Positions 1-9,600 of a DNA stretch of 44,913 nt are shown piece after piece. The notes under the pieces were generated by a model, which saw nothing but the letters and a program-made list of their open reading frames with translations, did not search any database and was not told where the DNA came from. The translations under genes were made by a program, and so were the position numbers. Every line of letters starts with the position of its first letter. Positions within the stretch are counted from its first letter, which is position 1. Source of the DNA: Kiritimatiellales bacterium (GTDB lineage: Bacteria > Verrucomicrobiota > Kiritimatiellia > Kiritimatiellales > Pontiellaceae); contig JAIPJC010000011.1 of the NCBI GenBank assembly GCA_021734345.1, forward strand, positions 1 through 44,913, read 5' to 3'.

Positions 1-363
1 GTGCTGCTCGCCCGCGTGAAGGCCGCGTTGCGGCGGATCGAGGGGAACATGTCCGCATCCAGCGACGATCTCATCCAGATCCATGGCATCGAGATCGACG
101 CCACCCGCCACAAGGTGGCGGTCGACGGCAACGATATCACGCTGACGTTTACGGAATTCAAAGTGCTGCAGTTGATGGCCAGCCAGCCGGGACGGGTCTT
201 TACACGCTACCAGATTGTGGATGCCGTCCACGGCGACGACTACCCGGTCACCGACCGTTCCGTCGACGTGCAGATTGTCGGACTGCGCAAGAAACTCGGC
301 GATGCGGGCCAGTTCATCGAAACGGTTCGCGGCATCGGCTACCGTTTCAAGGAAGAGGGATGA
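1..363 (+). CDS. phoB: PhoB-like OmpR-family response regulator, C-terminal winged-helix DNA-binding domain (truncated by window start)
   Basis: Translation ...FTEFKVLQLMASQPGRVFTRYQIVDAVHGDDYPVTDRSVDVQIVGLRKKLGDAGQFIETVRGIGYRF is a typical Trans_reg_C domain; it overlaps a PhoR-like kinase start and sits beside phosphate transport genes. Confidence 0.88.
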   Translation: MLLARVKAALRRIEGNMSASSDDLIQIHGIEIDATRHKVAVDGNDITLTFTEFKVLQLMASQPGRVFTRYQIVDAVHGDDYPVTDRSVDVQIVGLRKKLGDAGQFIETVRGIGYRFKEEG

Positions 364-2132
364 AAAAGAAACATCTGTTCTGGCTGCTGCTCCCATCGTA
401 TTGGGCGCTGACCGCCGTTGCAGTCATCGTGGTGGCGTTCTACGCCTTCCATTCGATGTCGAACCTCAATTTCCAGGCGTTGGAAAACGATATAAACACC
501 CGCGCACTGCTGCTCGCCGACCACGCCGCCCCCATGGTCCAGCGCATGGACACGAAGGCGATCGATGCGCTCTGCAAGAAACTGGGTCGATCCGTCCACA
601 CGCGTTTTACGGTCATCGCCTCCGACGGCAAGGTTTTGGGCGACTCGGACGAAAACCCCGACCTGATGGAATACCATGGCGACCGACCAGAAGTCCGCCA
701 GGCACTCGGCGGCTCCCAGGGCATCCATCGGCGCTACAGCCGTACGGTGAAGCAGGAAATGATGTATATCGCCGTTCCGCTGAAGAACGAAAACGGCGAA
801 ATCCTTTGCGCCGTGCGCGCGGCACTGCCCATGACCGCCATCAAGGGCGAACTCAACAAAATGACTTCCCAGGTGGTGGTGGCGGCGCTGGTGACCGGCT
901 TGCTGGCCATGGCCGTGTGCATTGTCGTGGTGCGCCGCATTACGGCACCGCTGCTCGGGATGAGCAGCGCCGCACGAAAGTTTGCCGAAGGCGACTTCAA
1001 CCACCGTATTCCCGCCCAGCAGGCCGTCGAGCTCGACCTGCTGGCCGAATCGCTTAACACCATGTCGGAACAACTCAATAAAACGCTCTCGACCCTCAGC
1101 GAACAACGCAACGAACAGCAGGCGGTGCTTTCAAGCATGGACGAAGGCGTGCTGGCGATCGACCGGCGCGAGCGGATCATCCACATGAACCGGGTTGCCG
1201 GCGAAATCCTCGGTGTGGACCACACCCAAGTCAAACGCAAGCTGATCCAGCAAGTCATCCGGTTCTCCAATCTACAGGAGTTCAGCAAGGCGGTGCTTGG
1301 CTCGCAAAAACCCATTTCGATGGATCTCACCTTGATCGGAAAAACCGAAAAGCAGATCCAGGCGCACGGCACCGTCTTGCGCAACGCCGCCGACGAATCC
1401 ATCGGCGCCCTCATCGTCCTGCGCGACGTCACCCACATCCGCCACCTCGAAACCGTACGCGCCGACTTCGTGGCGAATGTCTCCCACGAACTGAAAACCC
1501 CGATCACCTCCATCAAGGGTTTTGTGGAAACGCTGCTTTCCGACGACTGGAACCACGAACCGGACATCCTGCGCTTCCTGGAAATCATCAACCAGCAGTC
1601 GGGCCGCCTCAATGCGATTATCGACGACCTGCTAACCCTCTCCCGGCTGGAACAGAAGGAAGGCCATGTGCAGAAGGTTCCGTCCGAACTGGCGGCGGTG
1701 ATCAACAACGCGATCTATCTCTGCCAACTGCAGGCCGCAAAAAAAAACATCGCCGTCACCATGGAATGCCCCGGGGATTTGGCCTTGGCCATCAACGCCC
1801 CGCTGCTGGAACAAGCCCTGGTCAATCTCATCATCAACGCCATCAAATATTCCGAACCCGACAAGCCGGTGCGGATCGCGGCGCGGAAACTGCCCGGCAA
1901 AGTGGAGATCTCCGTCAAGGACGAAGGATTCGGCATCGAACACAAGCACCTTGAACGGCTGTTCGAACGGTTCTACCGGGTCGATACCGCCCGCAGCCGC
2001 AAGCTCGGCGGAACCGGATTGGGCCTTTCGATCGTCAAGCATATCGTACAGGTTCATGAAGGCTCGATCCGGGTGGAAAGCAAGCTCGGCATCGGCAGCA
2101 CGTTCATCATTTCCCTTCCTGACGAAGCCTAG
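360..2132 (+). CDS. phoR: PhoR-like sensor histidine kinase (TM - HAMP - PAS - HisKA - HATPase)
   Basis: HAMP-like segment, PAS-like segment, H-box FVANVSHELKTPITSIKGFVETL, and N/G boxes NLIINAIKYS, DEGFGIEHKHLERLFERFYRVD, GGTGLGLSIVKHIV; 4-nt overlap with the upstream regulator. Confidence 0.92.
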   Translation: MKKKHLFWLLLPSYWALTAVAVIVVAFYAFHSMSNLNFQALENDINTRALLLADHAAPMVQRMDTKAIDALCKKLGRSVHTRFTVIASDGKVLGDSDENPDLMEYHGDRPEVRQALGGSQGIHRRYSRTVKQEMMYIAVPLKNENGEILCAVRAALPMTAIKGELNKMTSQVVVAALVTGLLAMAVCIVVVRRITAPLLGMSSAARKFAEGDFNHRIPAQQAVELDLLAESLNTMSEQLNKTLSTLSEQRNEQQAVLSSMDEGVLAIDRRERIIHMNRVAGEILGVDHTQVKRKLIQQVIRFSNLQEFSKAVLGSQKPISMDLTLIGKTEKQIQAHGTVLRNAADESIGALIVLRDVTHIRHLETVRADFVANVSHELKTPITSIKGFVETLLSDDWNHEPDILRFLEIINQQSGRLNAIIDDLLTLSRLEQKEGHVQKVPSELAAVINNAIYLCQLQAAKKNIAVTMECPGDLALAINAPLLEQALVNLIINAIKYSEPDKPVRIAARKLPGKVEISVKDEGFGIEHKHLERLFERFYRVDTARSRKLGGTGLGLSIVKHIVQVHEGSIRVESKLGIGSTFIISLPDEA

Positions 2133-2217
2133 CGAAACGCTAACAATTATGGTTAGCAAACCGCCCGGATTCTGCTAGGTTCCCTGCTTATTTGAACTTA
2201 AAGGCAAAGGGTATCCA

Positions 2218-3915
2218 ATGGATCTTTTCATAAAAATCGCACAGGAAGTTGTTGGGGGTTTGGGGCTATTCCTGCTCGGAATGAAATACATGTCGGAAGG
2301 CTTGCAGGCCGTGTCCGGCGACAAGCTCCGGAAAATGATCAGTGCCGTAACCAGCAACCGGGTCATGGGTGTCATGGTTGGGCTGATTGTCACCTGCCTC
2401 GTGCAATCGAGTTCCGTTACGACGGTAATGGTCGTCGGCTTTGTAAATTCCGGCATCATGACCCTGATGCAAGCCATCGGCGTCATCTTCGGCGCAAACA
2501 TTGGCACCACCATCACCGGCTGGATTTTAGTGTTGGATATTGGAAAATACGGGGCTCCCATGCTTGGCATCGCAGCCTTCTTCTTCTTGTTCTCCAAAAA
2601 GGACCGCCTACGCTATATCGGCATGACCGTCATGGGTATCGGCATGGTCTTTTTCGGACTGGAACTGATGAAGCAAGGATTCAAACCGCTACGCTCGCAT
2701 GAAGAGTTCAATGCTTGGTTCCACGCCTTCCAGGCCACCTCCACGCTGGGCATCATCAAATGCGCATCGGTTGGCTGCATCCTCACCATGATCGTACAGT
2801 CCTCCTCCGCCACGCTCGGCATTACCATCGGACTCGCCTCCACGGGAGTGATTGAGTTCCAGACTGCCGCAGCCCTGGTCATGGGCGAAAACATCGGCAC
2901 CACTATCACGGCGTGGCTGGCCTCGCTCGGAACGACCACCGCCGCCAAACGCGCCGCCTATGCGCATGTATTTTTCAATGTATTCGGAACCATGTGGTTT
3001 ATCGCCCTTTTTCCAGTCGCCATCAAAGCCGTCTCGCGCCTGATTGCATGGAAGACTGGATTCAACCCGCTCACCATCGCCATCGATGACATGGACGAAG
3101 ATCGGTTTGGACAAATCGTTACGGCTGGCATTGCCCTAGTGCACACGTCATTCAACGTGGCGAACGTCATCCTCTTCCTGCCGCTGGCCGGATTGCTTGG
3201 AAAATTTGTAACCAAGCTCGTTCCAGACAAGAAGACCAAGGAAGTTTCCCACCTCACCTATCTCGACGTGCGCATGCTCGATACGCCTGCACTCAGCATC
3301 GTGCAGTCGCTGCAACAAATCAACTTCATGGGTGAAAGCGTCGGGGCGATGATGGAAAAACTGAAAATCTGCCTCGAAAGCGAAACACTGGACAAGGAAC
3401 TCGCGAGAAAAATATTCCATCGCGAAGAGGTCCTCGACAATGTCCAGAAGGAAATCTTCGTCTTCCTCAGCAACCTAGTGTCCGGGCAGGTTCCCCATGA
3501 AATCACCAAAAAGGCACATATGCAGATGCGCATTGCCGACGAATACGAATCGCTCAGCGACTATGTCGCCAACGTGCTCAAGGGCATTAAAAAGCTGGAG
3601 GAAATGAATCTCCCGCTCGATGGCCCGGCGCGGGAAAAACTGCTGACGCTTCATGATCGCGTCTCCGCATACATCTCGAAGGTAAACCTCTATGTGAAGG
3701 AAGAGCAGAAAAAAGACATCCTCGAGTGGGCCGGAGCCGAGGGCACCGCGATTTCCTTGCTGATGAAGGAGTTTCGTCGCCAACACCTCGAACGCCTGCA
3801 GAACGAAGAGGTATCCCCGTTCTTCAGTCTTGCCTTCACCGACATCCTCAACTACTACCGCCGCATGAAAGACCACGCGCTCAATATCGCCGAGGTCGTC
3901 GCTGGCGAAAAATAG
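2218..3915 (+). CDS. Na+/phosphate cotransporter (NptA/PNaS family) with C-terminal PhoU-like domain
   Basis: Duplicated QSSS motifs (LVQSSSVTTVMVVGFVNSG, IVQSSSATLGITIGLAS), GANIGTTITG and GENIGTTITAW, followed by a helical PhoU-like tail. Confidence 0.93.
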   Translation: MDLFIKIAQEVVGGLGLFLLGMKYMSEGLQAVSGDKLRKMISAVTSNRVMGVMVGLIVTCLVQSSSVTTVMVVGFVNSGIMTLMQAIGVIFGANIGTTITGWILVLDIGKYGAPMLGIAAFFFLFSKKDRLRYIGMTVMGIGMVFFGLELMKQGFKPLRSHEEFNAWFHAFQATSTLGIIKCASVGCILTMIVQSSSATLGITIGLASTGVIEFQTAAALVMGENIGTTITAWLASLGTTTAAKRAAYAHVFFNVFGTMWFIALFPVAIKAVSRLIAWKTGFNPLTIAIDDMDEDRFGQIVTAGIALVHTSFNVANVILFLPLAGLLGKFVTKLVPDKKTKEVSHLTYLDVRMLDTPALSIVQSLQQINFMGESVGAMMEKLKICLESETLDKELARKIFHREEVLDNVQKEIFVFLSNLVSGQVPHEITKKAHMQMRIADEYESLSDYVANVLKGIKKLEEMNLPLDGPAREKLLTLHDRVSAYISKVNLYVKEEQKKDILEWAGAEGTAISLLMKEFRRQHLERLQNEEVSPFFSLAFTDILNYYRRMKDHALNIAEVVAGEK

Positions 3916-3938
3916 GCGGTGCGCGTCCAAATCTCTGA

Positions 3939-3968
3939 AAAGCTCCCCCGGATATGGGGGAGCTTTTT
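3939..3968 (+). terminator. Rho-independent terminator after nptA-like gene
   Basis: aaagctccccc ggatat gggggagctttttttt: perfect GC-rich stem followed by a T-tract. Confidence 0.9.
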
Positions 3969-4126
3969 TTTGAAAAATACATGCGTTTTATAGGTGTTTT
4001 TGAAAAATACAGGGAAAGATTGACTCGCGCCAAACGGTCAATTCGACTATAAGCCATTTCACGGCACTGGGAATATTCCCTATCACCGGAAGATAAAATT
4101 CCGTTCTGTGCCTTGGTTGGACTACC

Positions 4127-6301
4127 ATGAAGAAATGCCTGCCCAGCTTTACCGGTCGGATCGTTGTGCTACTATCCGTCGCCCTTGCGGCAACGGGAGA
4201 AGCCTCTTCACGCAGATCATGGGTGAAGGTGGAAAAATACTCGGGAGCGGCCACCGCCGACCCCATCAACCAAGCGGACTTCCGGCAACTTGCGTATGAA
4301 CTACAGGCCGAGCATCCGGGAGCCTATGACCGGTTAAGGGGTCCCAGAAACAATCAGGGAAACCGGCATGCGCTGAGCGTGATCCACTGGATCCGATCCG
4401 TTGAAACAGATCAACTCGAAGGATCATACGTACAGTATTCATCCGGCACGACCAACATCACCCTTTTCGCGTTCGCACCGGTCAAGCCGACCACCTATCG
4501 CGGCGGCGAATTGAAACTAGGCATTCCCTCGGACATGCTATTTGAAGAGGTCGCCGATCCAAAACGCAGGATTGTACATATGCGGATCGACGGCGGGGAC
4601 GGCCGGGGATGGCAGAAGATCGCCCCGAACCATGAAGCGACCGTGACCTACAGCTCAATCGGCACTAAAACCTTGTTGATGGAAGCCACACTGGCCGATG
4701 GCTCCATCCTATCTGCGGCGACGACTCTGGAAGTGGCTGCACTGGCAACACCGGATCCCACCCAAACCATTCAAGTGAGCGCCGATGCTCCATACTCCCT
4801 ATATTCCGGCTCCGTGTATGTCCTCAAATCGGATACCCACTCCGGCCTCCGCAATCCGGTCCTCGCGGTCGAAGGCTTCGACATGAACAACGACATGGAC
4901 TGGGATGTCCTCTACAACATCCTCAACAAGGAAGCCCTCGCGGAAACCTTGCAATCCTATGGGCGCGATCTGGTCGTGCTCGACTTCGGCAATGCAACCG
5001 CCGATATCTTCGGCAATGCGGAAGTGGCGATGGCAGCCATCCGGTATATCAACGCGAACCGGAACGACCCCGGCGACAAATTCACCGTCATCGGAGCCAG
5101 CATGGGCGGGCTGGTAACCCGAAACGCGCTGGCCCGTTTCGATGGTGATCCGACTCTTCATAACTATGGCCAAAGCGATGTCGATACCTGGATCAGCTTC
5201 GACTCTCCCCAGGAAGGCGCAAACATTCCGCTCGGGATCCAGGAGTTTTTCAGTTTCTTCGGCGCATTCGCCGGCGACTATCCGGATCTCGCCACGGCAC
5301 AGGACTACAAGGACAAGATCGATGCGCCCGCGGCCAAGCAAATGCTGCTCTGCCACTACACCGCTCCGTCGACAGGCGCAGGTAATCCCTACCACGATGC
5401 ATTCAAGTCGGCCATGGATGCACAGGGTTATCCTACCTCATGCAAAAAAATCGCCATCAGCAACGGCTCCGGCTATGGCGCCCTCCAGCCCTTCCTTCCC
5501 GGAGAACAGGTGATTGAATGGTATCATGCCAGTATCCCGCTGGATATTACCGGACGAATCTATGCGCTCTACAAATCCGATTCAGCCCAAGCCACCGTGT
5601 TCTACGGACACTTCAATCCGTTTAATTGGTTCTGGGAGCATGATGTTAACGAAACAACCTACAAATACAACCGCTACGCCTACGCCCTCGACAACGCTTC
5701 CGGCGGGACGCGGGACTCGTTTCTGGAAGTATTCAATAGCCTCCCTTCCGGCTACAAGGATGCCGGAGATTGGTGCAAATATCCGGACCACTGCTTTATT
5801 CCGGCAACCAGCTCGCTGGGCCTTCCCCTGTCATGGGTCGAACAAACGATCGACGGCAACGCAACCATGCTGGCCCTGAGCCCGTTCGATGAAATCCATT
5901 ACGCCATCACCAACGAGGAACACATCGACATCAATGCCCGTAACAAGCGCTGGTTCATGCGGGCCATCCTCGAAAACCAGGACAGCGATGCCGATGGGTT
6001 CGACGATTATACGGAATACCTCGCCGGCACCGCCTACGATTCCCCATCCAGCAACCCCAGCCTCAGCACCACCATCGCGATCCCCCAGCCTGCGACGGAA
6101 GCAGTCTTGGTCTGGAACGCCTATCCGAACACCAACTACAAAATCTACTTCACGGAATCGCTGAGCGATGAATGGCAGTTGATCGACACCATTGCCCCGA
6201 CCTCTGCAACACAGATCAGCAACTCCTATCCCAACGTCGGCTATTCCACCAACGGGTTCTTCAAAATCACATCCCAGCCCGTCGACCCGGTAACCGACTA
6301 A
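4127..6301 (+). CDS. Secreted alpha/beta-hydrolase (lipase/esterase-like) with C-terminal calcium-binding-type DSDADGFDDYTEYLAGT segment
   Basis: N-terminal signal peptide-like segment; nucleophile elbow VIGASMGGLVTRNALARF (GxSxG); C-terminal thrombospondin-type-3-like repeat and FFKITSQP tail. Confidence 0.75.
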   Translation: MKKCLPSFTGRIVVLLSVALAATGEASSRRSWVKVEKYSGAATADPINQADFRQLAYELQAEHPGAYDRLRGPRNNQGNRHALSVIHWIRSVETDQLEGSYVQYSSGTTNITLFAFAPVKPTTYRGGELKLGIPSDMLFEEVADPKRRIVHMRIDGGDGRGWQKIAPNHEATVTYSSIGTKTLLMEATLADGSILSAATTLEVAALATPDPTQTIQVSADAPYSLYSGSVYVLKSDTHSGLRNPVLAVEGFDMNNDMDWDVLYNILNKEALAETLQSYGRDLVVLDFGNATADIFGNAEVAMAAIRYINANRNDPGDKFTVIGASMGGLVTRNALARFDGDPTLHNYGQSDVDTWISFDSPQEGANIPLGIQEFFSFFGAFAGDYPDLATAQDYKDKIDAPAAKQMLLCHYTAPSTGAGNPYHDAFKSAMDAQGYPTSCKKIAISNGSGYGALQPFLPGEQVIEWYHASIPLDITGRIYALYKSDSAQATVFYGHFNPFNWFWEHDVNETTYKYNRYAYALDNASGGTRDSFLEVFNSLPSGYKDAGDWCKYPDHCFIPATSSLGLPLSWVEQTIDGNATMLALSPFDEIHYAITNEEHIDINARNKRWFMRAILENQDSDADGFDDYTEYLAGTAYDSPSSNPSLSTTIAIPQPATEAVLVWNAYPNTNYKIYFTESLSDEWQLIDTIAPTSATQISNSYPNVGYSTNGFFKITSQPVDPVTD

Positions 6302-6309
6302 TACATTCC

Positions 6310-6537
6310 GTCGCGCCACGCTCGGCATTACCATCGGGTCTCCTCCAGGGGTGATTGAGTTCCAGACTGCTGCAACCTTGGACAAGAATCTCGCGAGAAA
6401 AATATTCCATCGCGAAGAGTTCCTCGACAATGTCCAGAAGGAAATCTTCGTCTTCCTCAGCAACCTGGTTTCCGGACAGGTTCCCCATGAAATCACCAAG
6501 AAGGCGCTCGTGCAGATGCATCGCCGGCGAAAAATAG
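6310..6537 (+). pseudogene. Remnant of a second nptA-like gene (three fragments joined)
   Basis: 6313-6375 resembles 2812-2877, 6379-6516 resembles 3391-3528, and the end 'tcgccggcgaaaaataggc' resembles 3900-3918; large internal deletions. Confidence 0.85.
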
Positions 6538-6560
6538 GCATCGGACCTCCTGTCCCTGGA

Positions 6561-6588
6561 AAGGCCTCCCAACCGGAGGGCTTTTTTC
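6561..6588 (+). terminator. Probable terminator after the nptA-like remnant
   Basis: aaggcctcc caacc ggagggcttttttc: stem with one mismatch followed by a T-run. Confidence 0.6.
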
Positions 6589-6605
6589 TTTCCGGGACGG
6601 TTGAA

Positions 6606-9341
6606 CTACTGCGTGTTGACGCGGAAGAAGCTGATCGGATAATTGGTCGATGGGAAAACGAACTGTTGCAACGAACCATTGCCGGTAAAGTTGGTCAGGT
6701 CGCTCCATGTGCCACTGGTCAAGTTGGTTCGCACCTGGACGGTATGGGGTCGTCCGGCCAGCGTTTGGAAGGAAAACCGGAAAGTGCCGTTGATCGGTTG
6801 AATATCGACCAGTTCGACAGGCAGCGGCTCCGGCGCACCCACGACAAAGTGGTCGTACGCCGCGGAGACCAAATTGGCGGTGGCGGCCCAAGTCCGGAGT
6901 GGGTTGGACAGCGCATCCACCGGAGGGGAAAACGTGATACCGGGGAAATTGTTGCTCGTGTAATCCACGTCGAACCGCTCGGGGCCGTAGCTCAACGTCG
7001 GCGCGGATGGCCAGTTGGTGGCGGCAACCGGCAGCCCCGCAACCGGCCCGCTCAAAAGGTCAACGACAAGCGTCGTGAAATTCGAGGGACCGATCCAGTG
7101 GTATTCCGGGTTGGTGGCGACGTTGACGGCGCCATTGGCCGGGGCAAACACCTCGACCGCCGTGAGCAGGTTGGTGTCCAGCCCGCTGATGGAAACCTGG
7201 AACGAGTACACCTGCTGTGTGGAAGTACCCTCGTTGATGTAGATCGACCAGAGTCCGTTGGTACATTCATTGATAACGGCATCTAGGGAACCGAGAATAG
7301 CCGAGCCACCACTGCCACCGCCGGGATATTGTTCGGAATGATAGTAAGAGTGGGGCGAACTCACGCTGTTCGTGGTGGCGGCCTCCGGGCTGACCGAGTT
7401 GAACGAGACAGAGGCGGTGTAATAATCGCCAAAACTGTCAGGGTCTTGATTGCGGGCGATGGTCAATTGAAGATCCACGTCCACCGGATACGGCGTGGTG
7501 AAACCCACGGGGAGCACGACCTTGTCCAGCCAGCCGGCGTCCGAACCTTCGCTGACGCTCTCGTCTTTGCTGTATTCCCAGCGCAACGTGTCGCCCGCAG
7601 ACACCGTATACGATGCCTGATTCCAGTCCACTTCGCCTGAAATCGAATCCTGCTCGATTCCATTGATGTAAAACCTCAAGAAGTCGAAGTCCGCTTCTGA
7701 AGAAACCTTCCAGTAAAAGGAAAGCTGCCCGTCGGCTGGAACGATCATCGCGATCCAGTTGGTCTGGCCATCCGTGATTACACCGCTTTGCGCCGCCGAA
7801 ACCCCATCATAGGTATTGGTGGTTTCGATAAACCAACTGGTGTTTCCGCCGACTGTCCAAGTCAGGTTGGTCGTGTTAAGAGCTGCGTTGAAGTCACCGC
7901 CGACATCGGGAATGACCGTGCCGGGATTGTTGTAGAGTTGCAGTACCTCGTTTGAGGACAACTCGCCAGAGTAGATTTGAATTTCGTCCATGCGCCCGTC
8001 AAAGCCCGTGCCATTGCTGTAACCGATGTTCAACTCGGTTGGGGTATCCAGCAGGTCGGTGGAACCTGTTCCCATGGCATCGAGCGTGCCGTTCACGTAG
8101 ATCTTCTTCTCGCCGGTGGACTGGTTGCGTGTCACGACCAGATGCACGTAGCTTCCGATGTTGATGTCCGAGGCGGAGTGGAGGTAATTCTCCGAACTCC
8201 CTCCGGTGGAAAAGGTCACTTTGTTGCCGGTGATGGCCATGGGCACCACCCAGTTGTTCCCGGAACCGTTGAAGGCGGAAACCAACCCGGCGTTGCCGTA
8301 CAAGCCGTCGTCCGTGTCGCTGCCCGTGGCCTGGGTGGTGTTGACCCAGAGCGAAATGCTGAAACTGCCGGCCAGGGTGGCGAGCAGATTGGTGGGCGGG
8401 TTCAGCCAACTGGCTCCGCTGCCTCCATTATTCGAAAAAAAGGCAGCGTAGCTGCCAAGCGTCTGTACATTCGTCGTGTAGGCGGTCCCGTCGCCGAAAC
8501 TGCTGACCGACGACACATTATTCCCGTTGGTAGAGTAATCGGTCGCGAAGATGTTGTCGTCCTCGAAGGAGTAGTAAGCGACGTTCGTGTGGCCGCCGCC
8601 CCCTCCGCCAGCGCTGTTGCTGACCACGACGAAGGTGGAGACGTTGTAGCTAAACACGTCGCCCTGCGCAGCCCAGCCGCCCAGCGTGCCGGAGGAATTC
8701 GTGGGTGCGGTGAAGGAAAAGCCCGCGACGTTGTTGGAATGGTAGTTGATGAAAAAGTTGTTCGTCCCCGGAGACAGAAGGCCTGACGGCGTCCAGTTTG
8801 TGGCCGTTCCCGGCAGCACATCATAATAGAAATTGCCACCGGTGTTCTGGTACGCGTCCACGTTCACCAAAGGCAGGTTGGCCGGCCCTGTCCACGAGAA
8901 CGTCGGCGGGTTCTCCAGCACGCTGCTGCCATACGCAGGATAAACAATGGTGGCATCGCCAAACAAATTCGTCGTCACTCCTGCGATCGACACCGTGAAG
9001 TGGTAGAGTTGCTCCGAACCGTCCCCTTTGTTTAGGTAGAGCTTCCACAACCCGTTGCATTCATTGAGCACGACGGACAGGTCGTTGGTGAGGAAGAATG
9101 CATTGCTGTCGTTGTTGGTCCCAAAATTTTGCCAGATGATGCCGTTCGGCGACTCCACGCGGTCATAGGTCACCGGAGCCGGGCTGGAGGCGGTCAGGCT
9201 CACGCCGGGATAATAGAAATCGTAGCCGTGCCAGATTTCCAACGTGAAGCCTACATCGGCGGATGACCTGGTGGCGAATCCGGCCAAGAAAACCGCGAGA
9301 AAGATCAGGGAGAAAGGGTAGAACCGGAACTTCATAAACAA
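6606..9341 (-). CDS. Large secreted protein with LamG/concanavalin-like domain flanked by two copies of a ~210-aa repeat
   Basis: Signal peptide-like MKFRFYPFSLIFLAVFLAGFATRSSA; LamG-like core GSFSISLWVNTT...YVHLVVTRNQSTGEKKIYVNGTL...GFDGRMDEIQIYSGELSSNEVLQLY. Confidence 0.8.
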   Translation of the reverse strand: MFMKFRFYPFSLIFLAVFLAGFATRSSADVGFTLEIWHGYDFYYPGVSLTASSPAPVTYDRVESPNGIIWQNFGTNNDSNAFFLTNDLSVVLNECNGLWKLYLNKGDGSEQLYHFTVSIAGVTTNLFGDATIVYPAYGSSVLENPPTFSWTGPANLPLVNVDAYQNTGGNFYYDVLPGTATNWTPSGLLSPGTNNFFINYHSNNVAGFSFTAPTNSSGTLGGWAAQGDVFSYNVSTFVVVSNSAGGGGGGHTNVAYYSFEDDNIFATDYSTNGNNVSSVSSFGDGTAYTTNVQTLGSYAAFFSNNGGSGASWLNPPTNLLATLAGSFSISLWVNTTQATGSDTDDGLYGNAGLVSAFNGSGNNWVVPMAITGNKVTFSTGGSSENYLHSASDINIGSYVHLVVTRNQSTGEKKIYVNGTLDAMGTGSTDLLDTPTELNIGYSNGTGFDGRMDEIQIYSGELSSNEVLQLYNNPGTVIPDVGGDFNAALNTTNLTWTVGGNTSWFIETTNTYDGVSAAQSGVITDGQTNWIAMIVPADGQLSFYWKVSSEADFDFLRFYINGIEQDSISGEVDWNQASYTVSAGDTLRWEYSKDESVSEGSDAGWLDKVVLPVGFTTPYPVDVDLQLTIARNQDPDSFGDYYTASVSFNSVSPEAATTNSVSSPHSYYHSEQYPGGGSGGSAILGSLDAVINECTNGLWSIYINEGTSTQQVYSFQVSISGLDTNLLTAVEVFAPANGAVNVATNPEYHWIGPSNFTTLVVDLLSGPVAGLPVAATNWPSAPTLSYGPERFDVDYTSNNFPGITFSPPVDALSNPLRTWAATANLVSAAYDHFVVGAPEPLPVELVDIQPINGTFRFSFQTLAGRPHTVQVRTNLTSGTWSDLTNFTGNGSLQQFVFPSTNYPISFFRVNTQ

Positions 9342-9367
9342 CTCCTTTTAGAGGTTAGTTGCCACAA

Positions 9368-9395
9368 GCAATCCGACCCAATTGAGTCGGATTGC
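9368..9395. promoter_or_regulatory. Hairpin in the 5' leader/upstream region of the LamG gene
   Basis: gcaatccgac-ccaattga-gtcggattgc: perfect 10-bp stem, 8-nt loop, 27 nt upstream of the minus-strand ATG at 9341. Confidence 0.5.
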
Positions 9396-9600
9396 AGGAA
9401 CCTACCGGCTTCATTCGAAGCGGCTTGTATCCAAGCGACACCCGTGCCTATAGCAGCCCCCCTGAAAGCTGTACAGGGAAAAGTGAAAGGTCAAAAATGT
9501 GAGACTTAAGCCCTTAATTTCAGGTAGTGACGGCCTCCATTCCGGCAGATCCGGTTGCGCGCTCACGTAGATGGGGCGTGTATCATTTTTTGTGCGGACT

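Noticed and set aside
734-1708. 324-aa minus-strand open frame
   Set aside because: Antisense shadow of the PhoR-like kinase; Ser/Arg-rich nonsense-type translation.
4021-4126. Pho-box-like units upstream of the hydrolase gene
   Set aside because: CT-containing heptamers are present (CTCGCGC, CTATAAG) but not in 11-nt register, so no support.
6351-7286. 311-aa plus-strand open frame beginning with nptA-like sequence
   Set aside because: Only the first ~50 codons are nptA remnant; the rest is antisense to the LamG gene.
9508-9528. TTAAGCCCTTAA near 9515 as a third copy of the module operator
   Set aside because: Repeat period is 8 nt, not 10, and the flanking GAA core does not match in the same arrangement.
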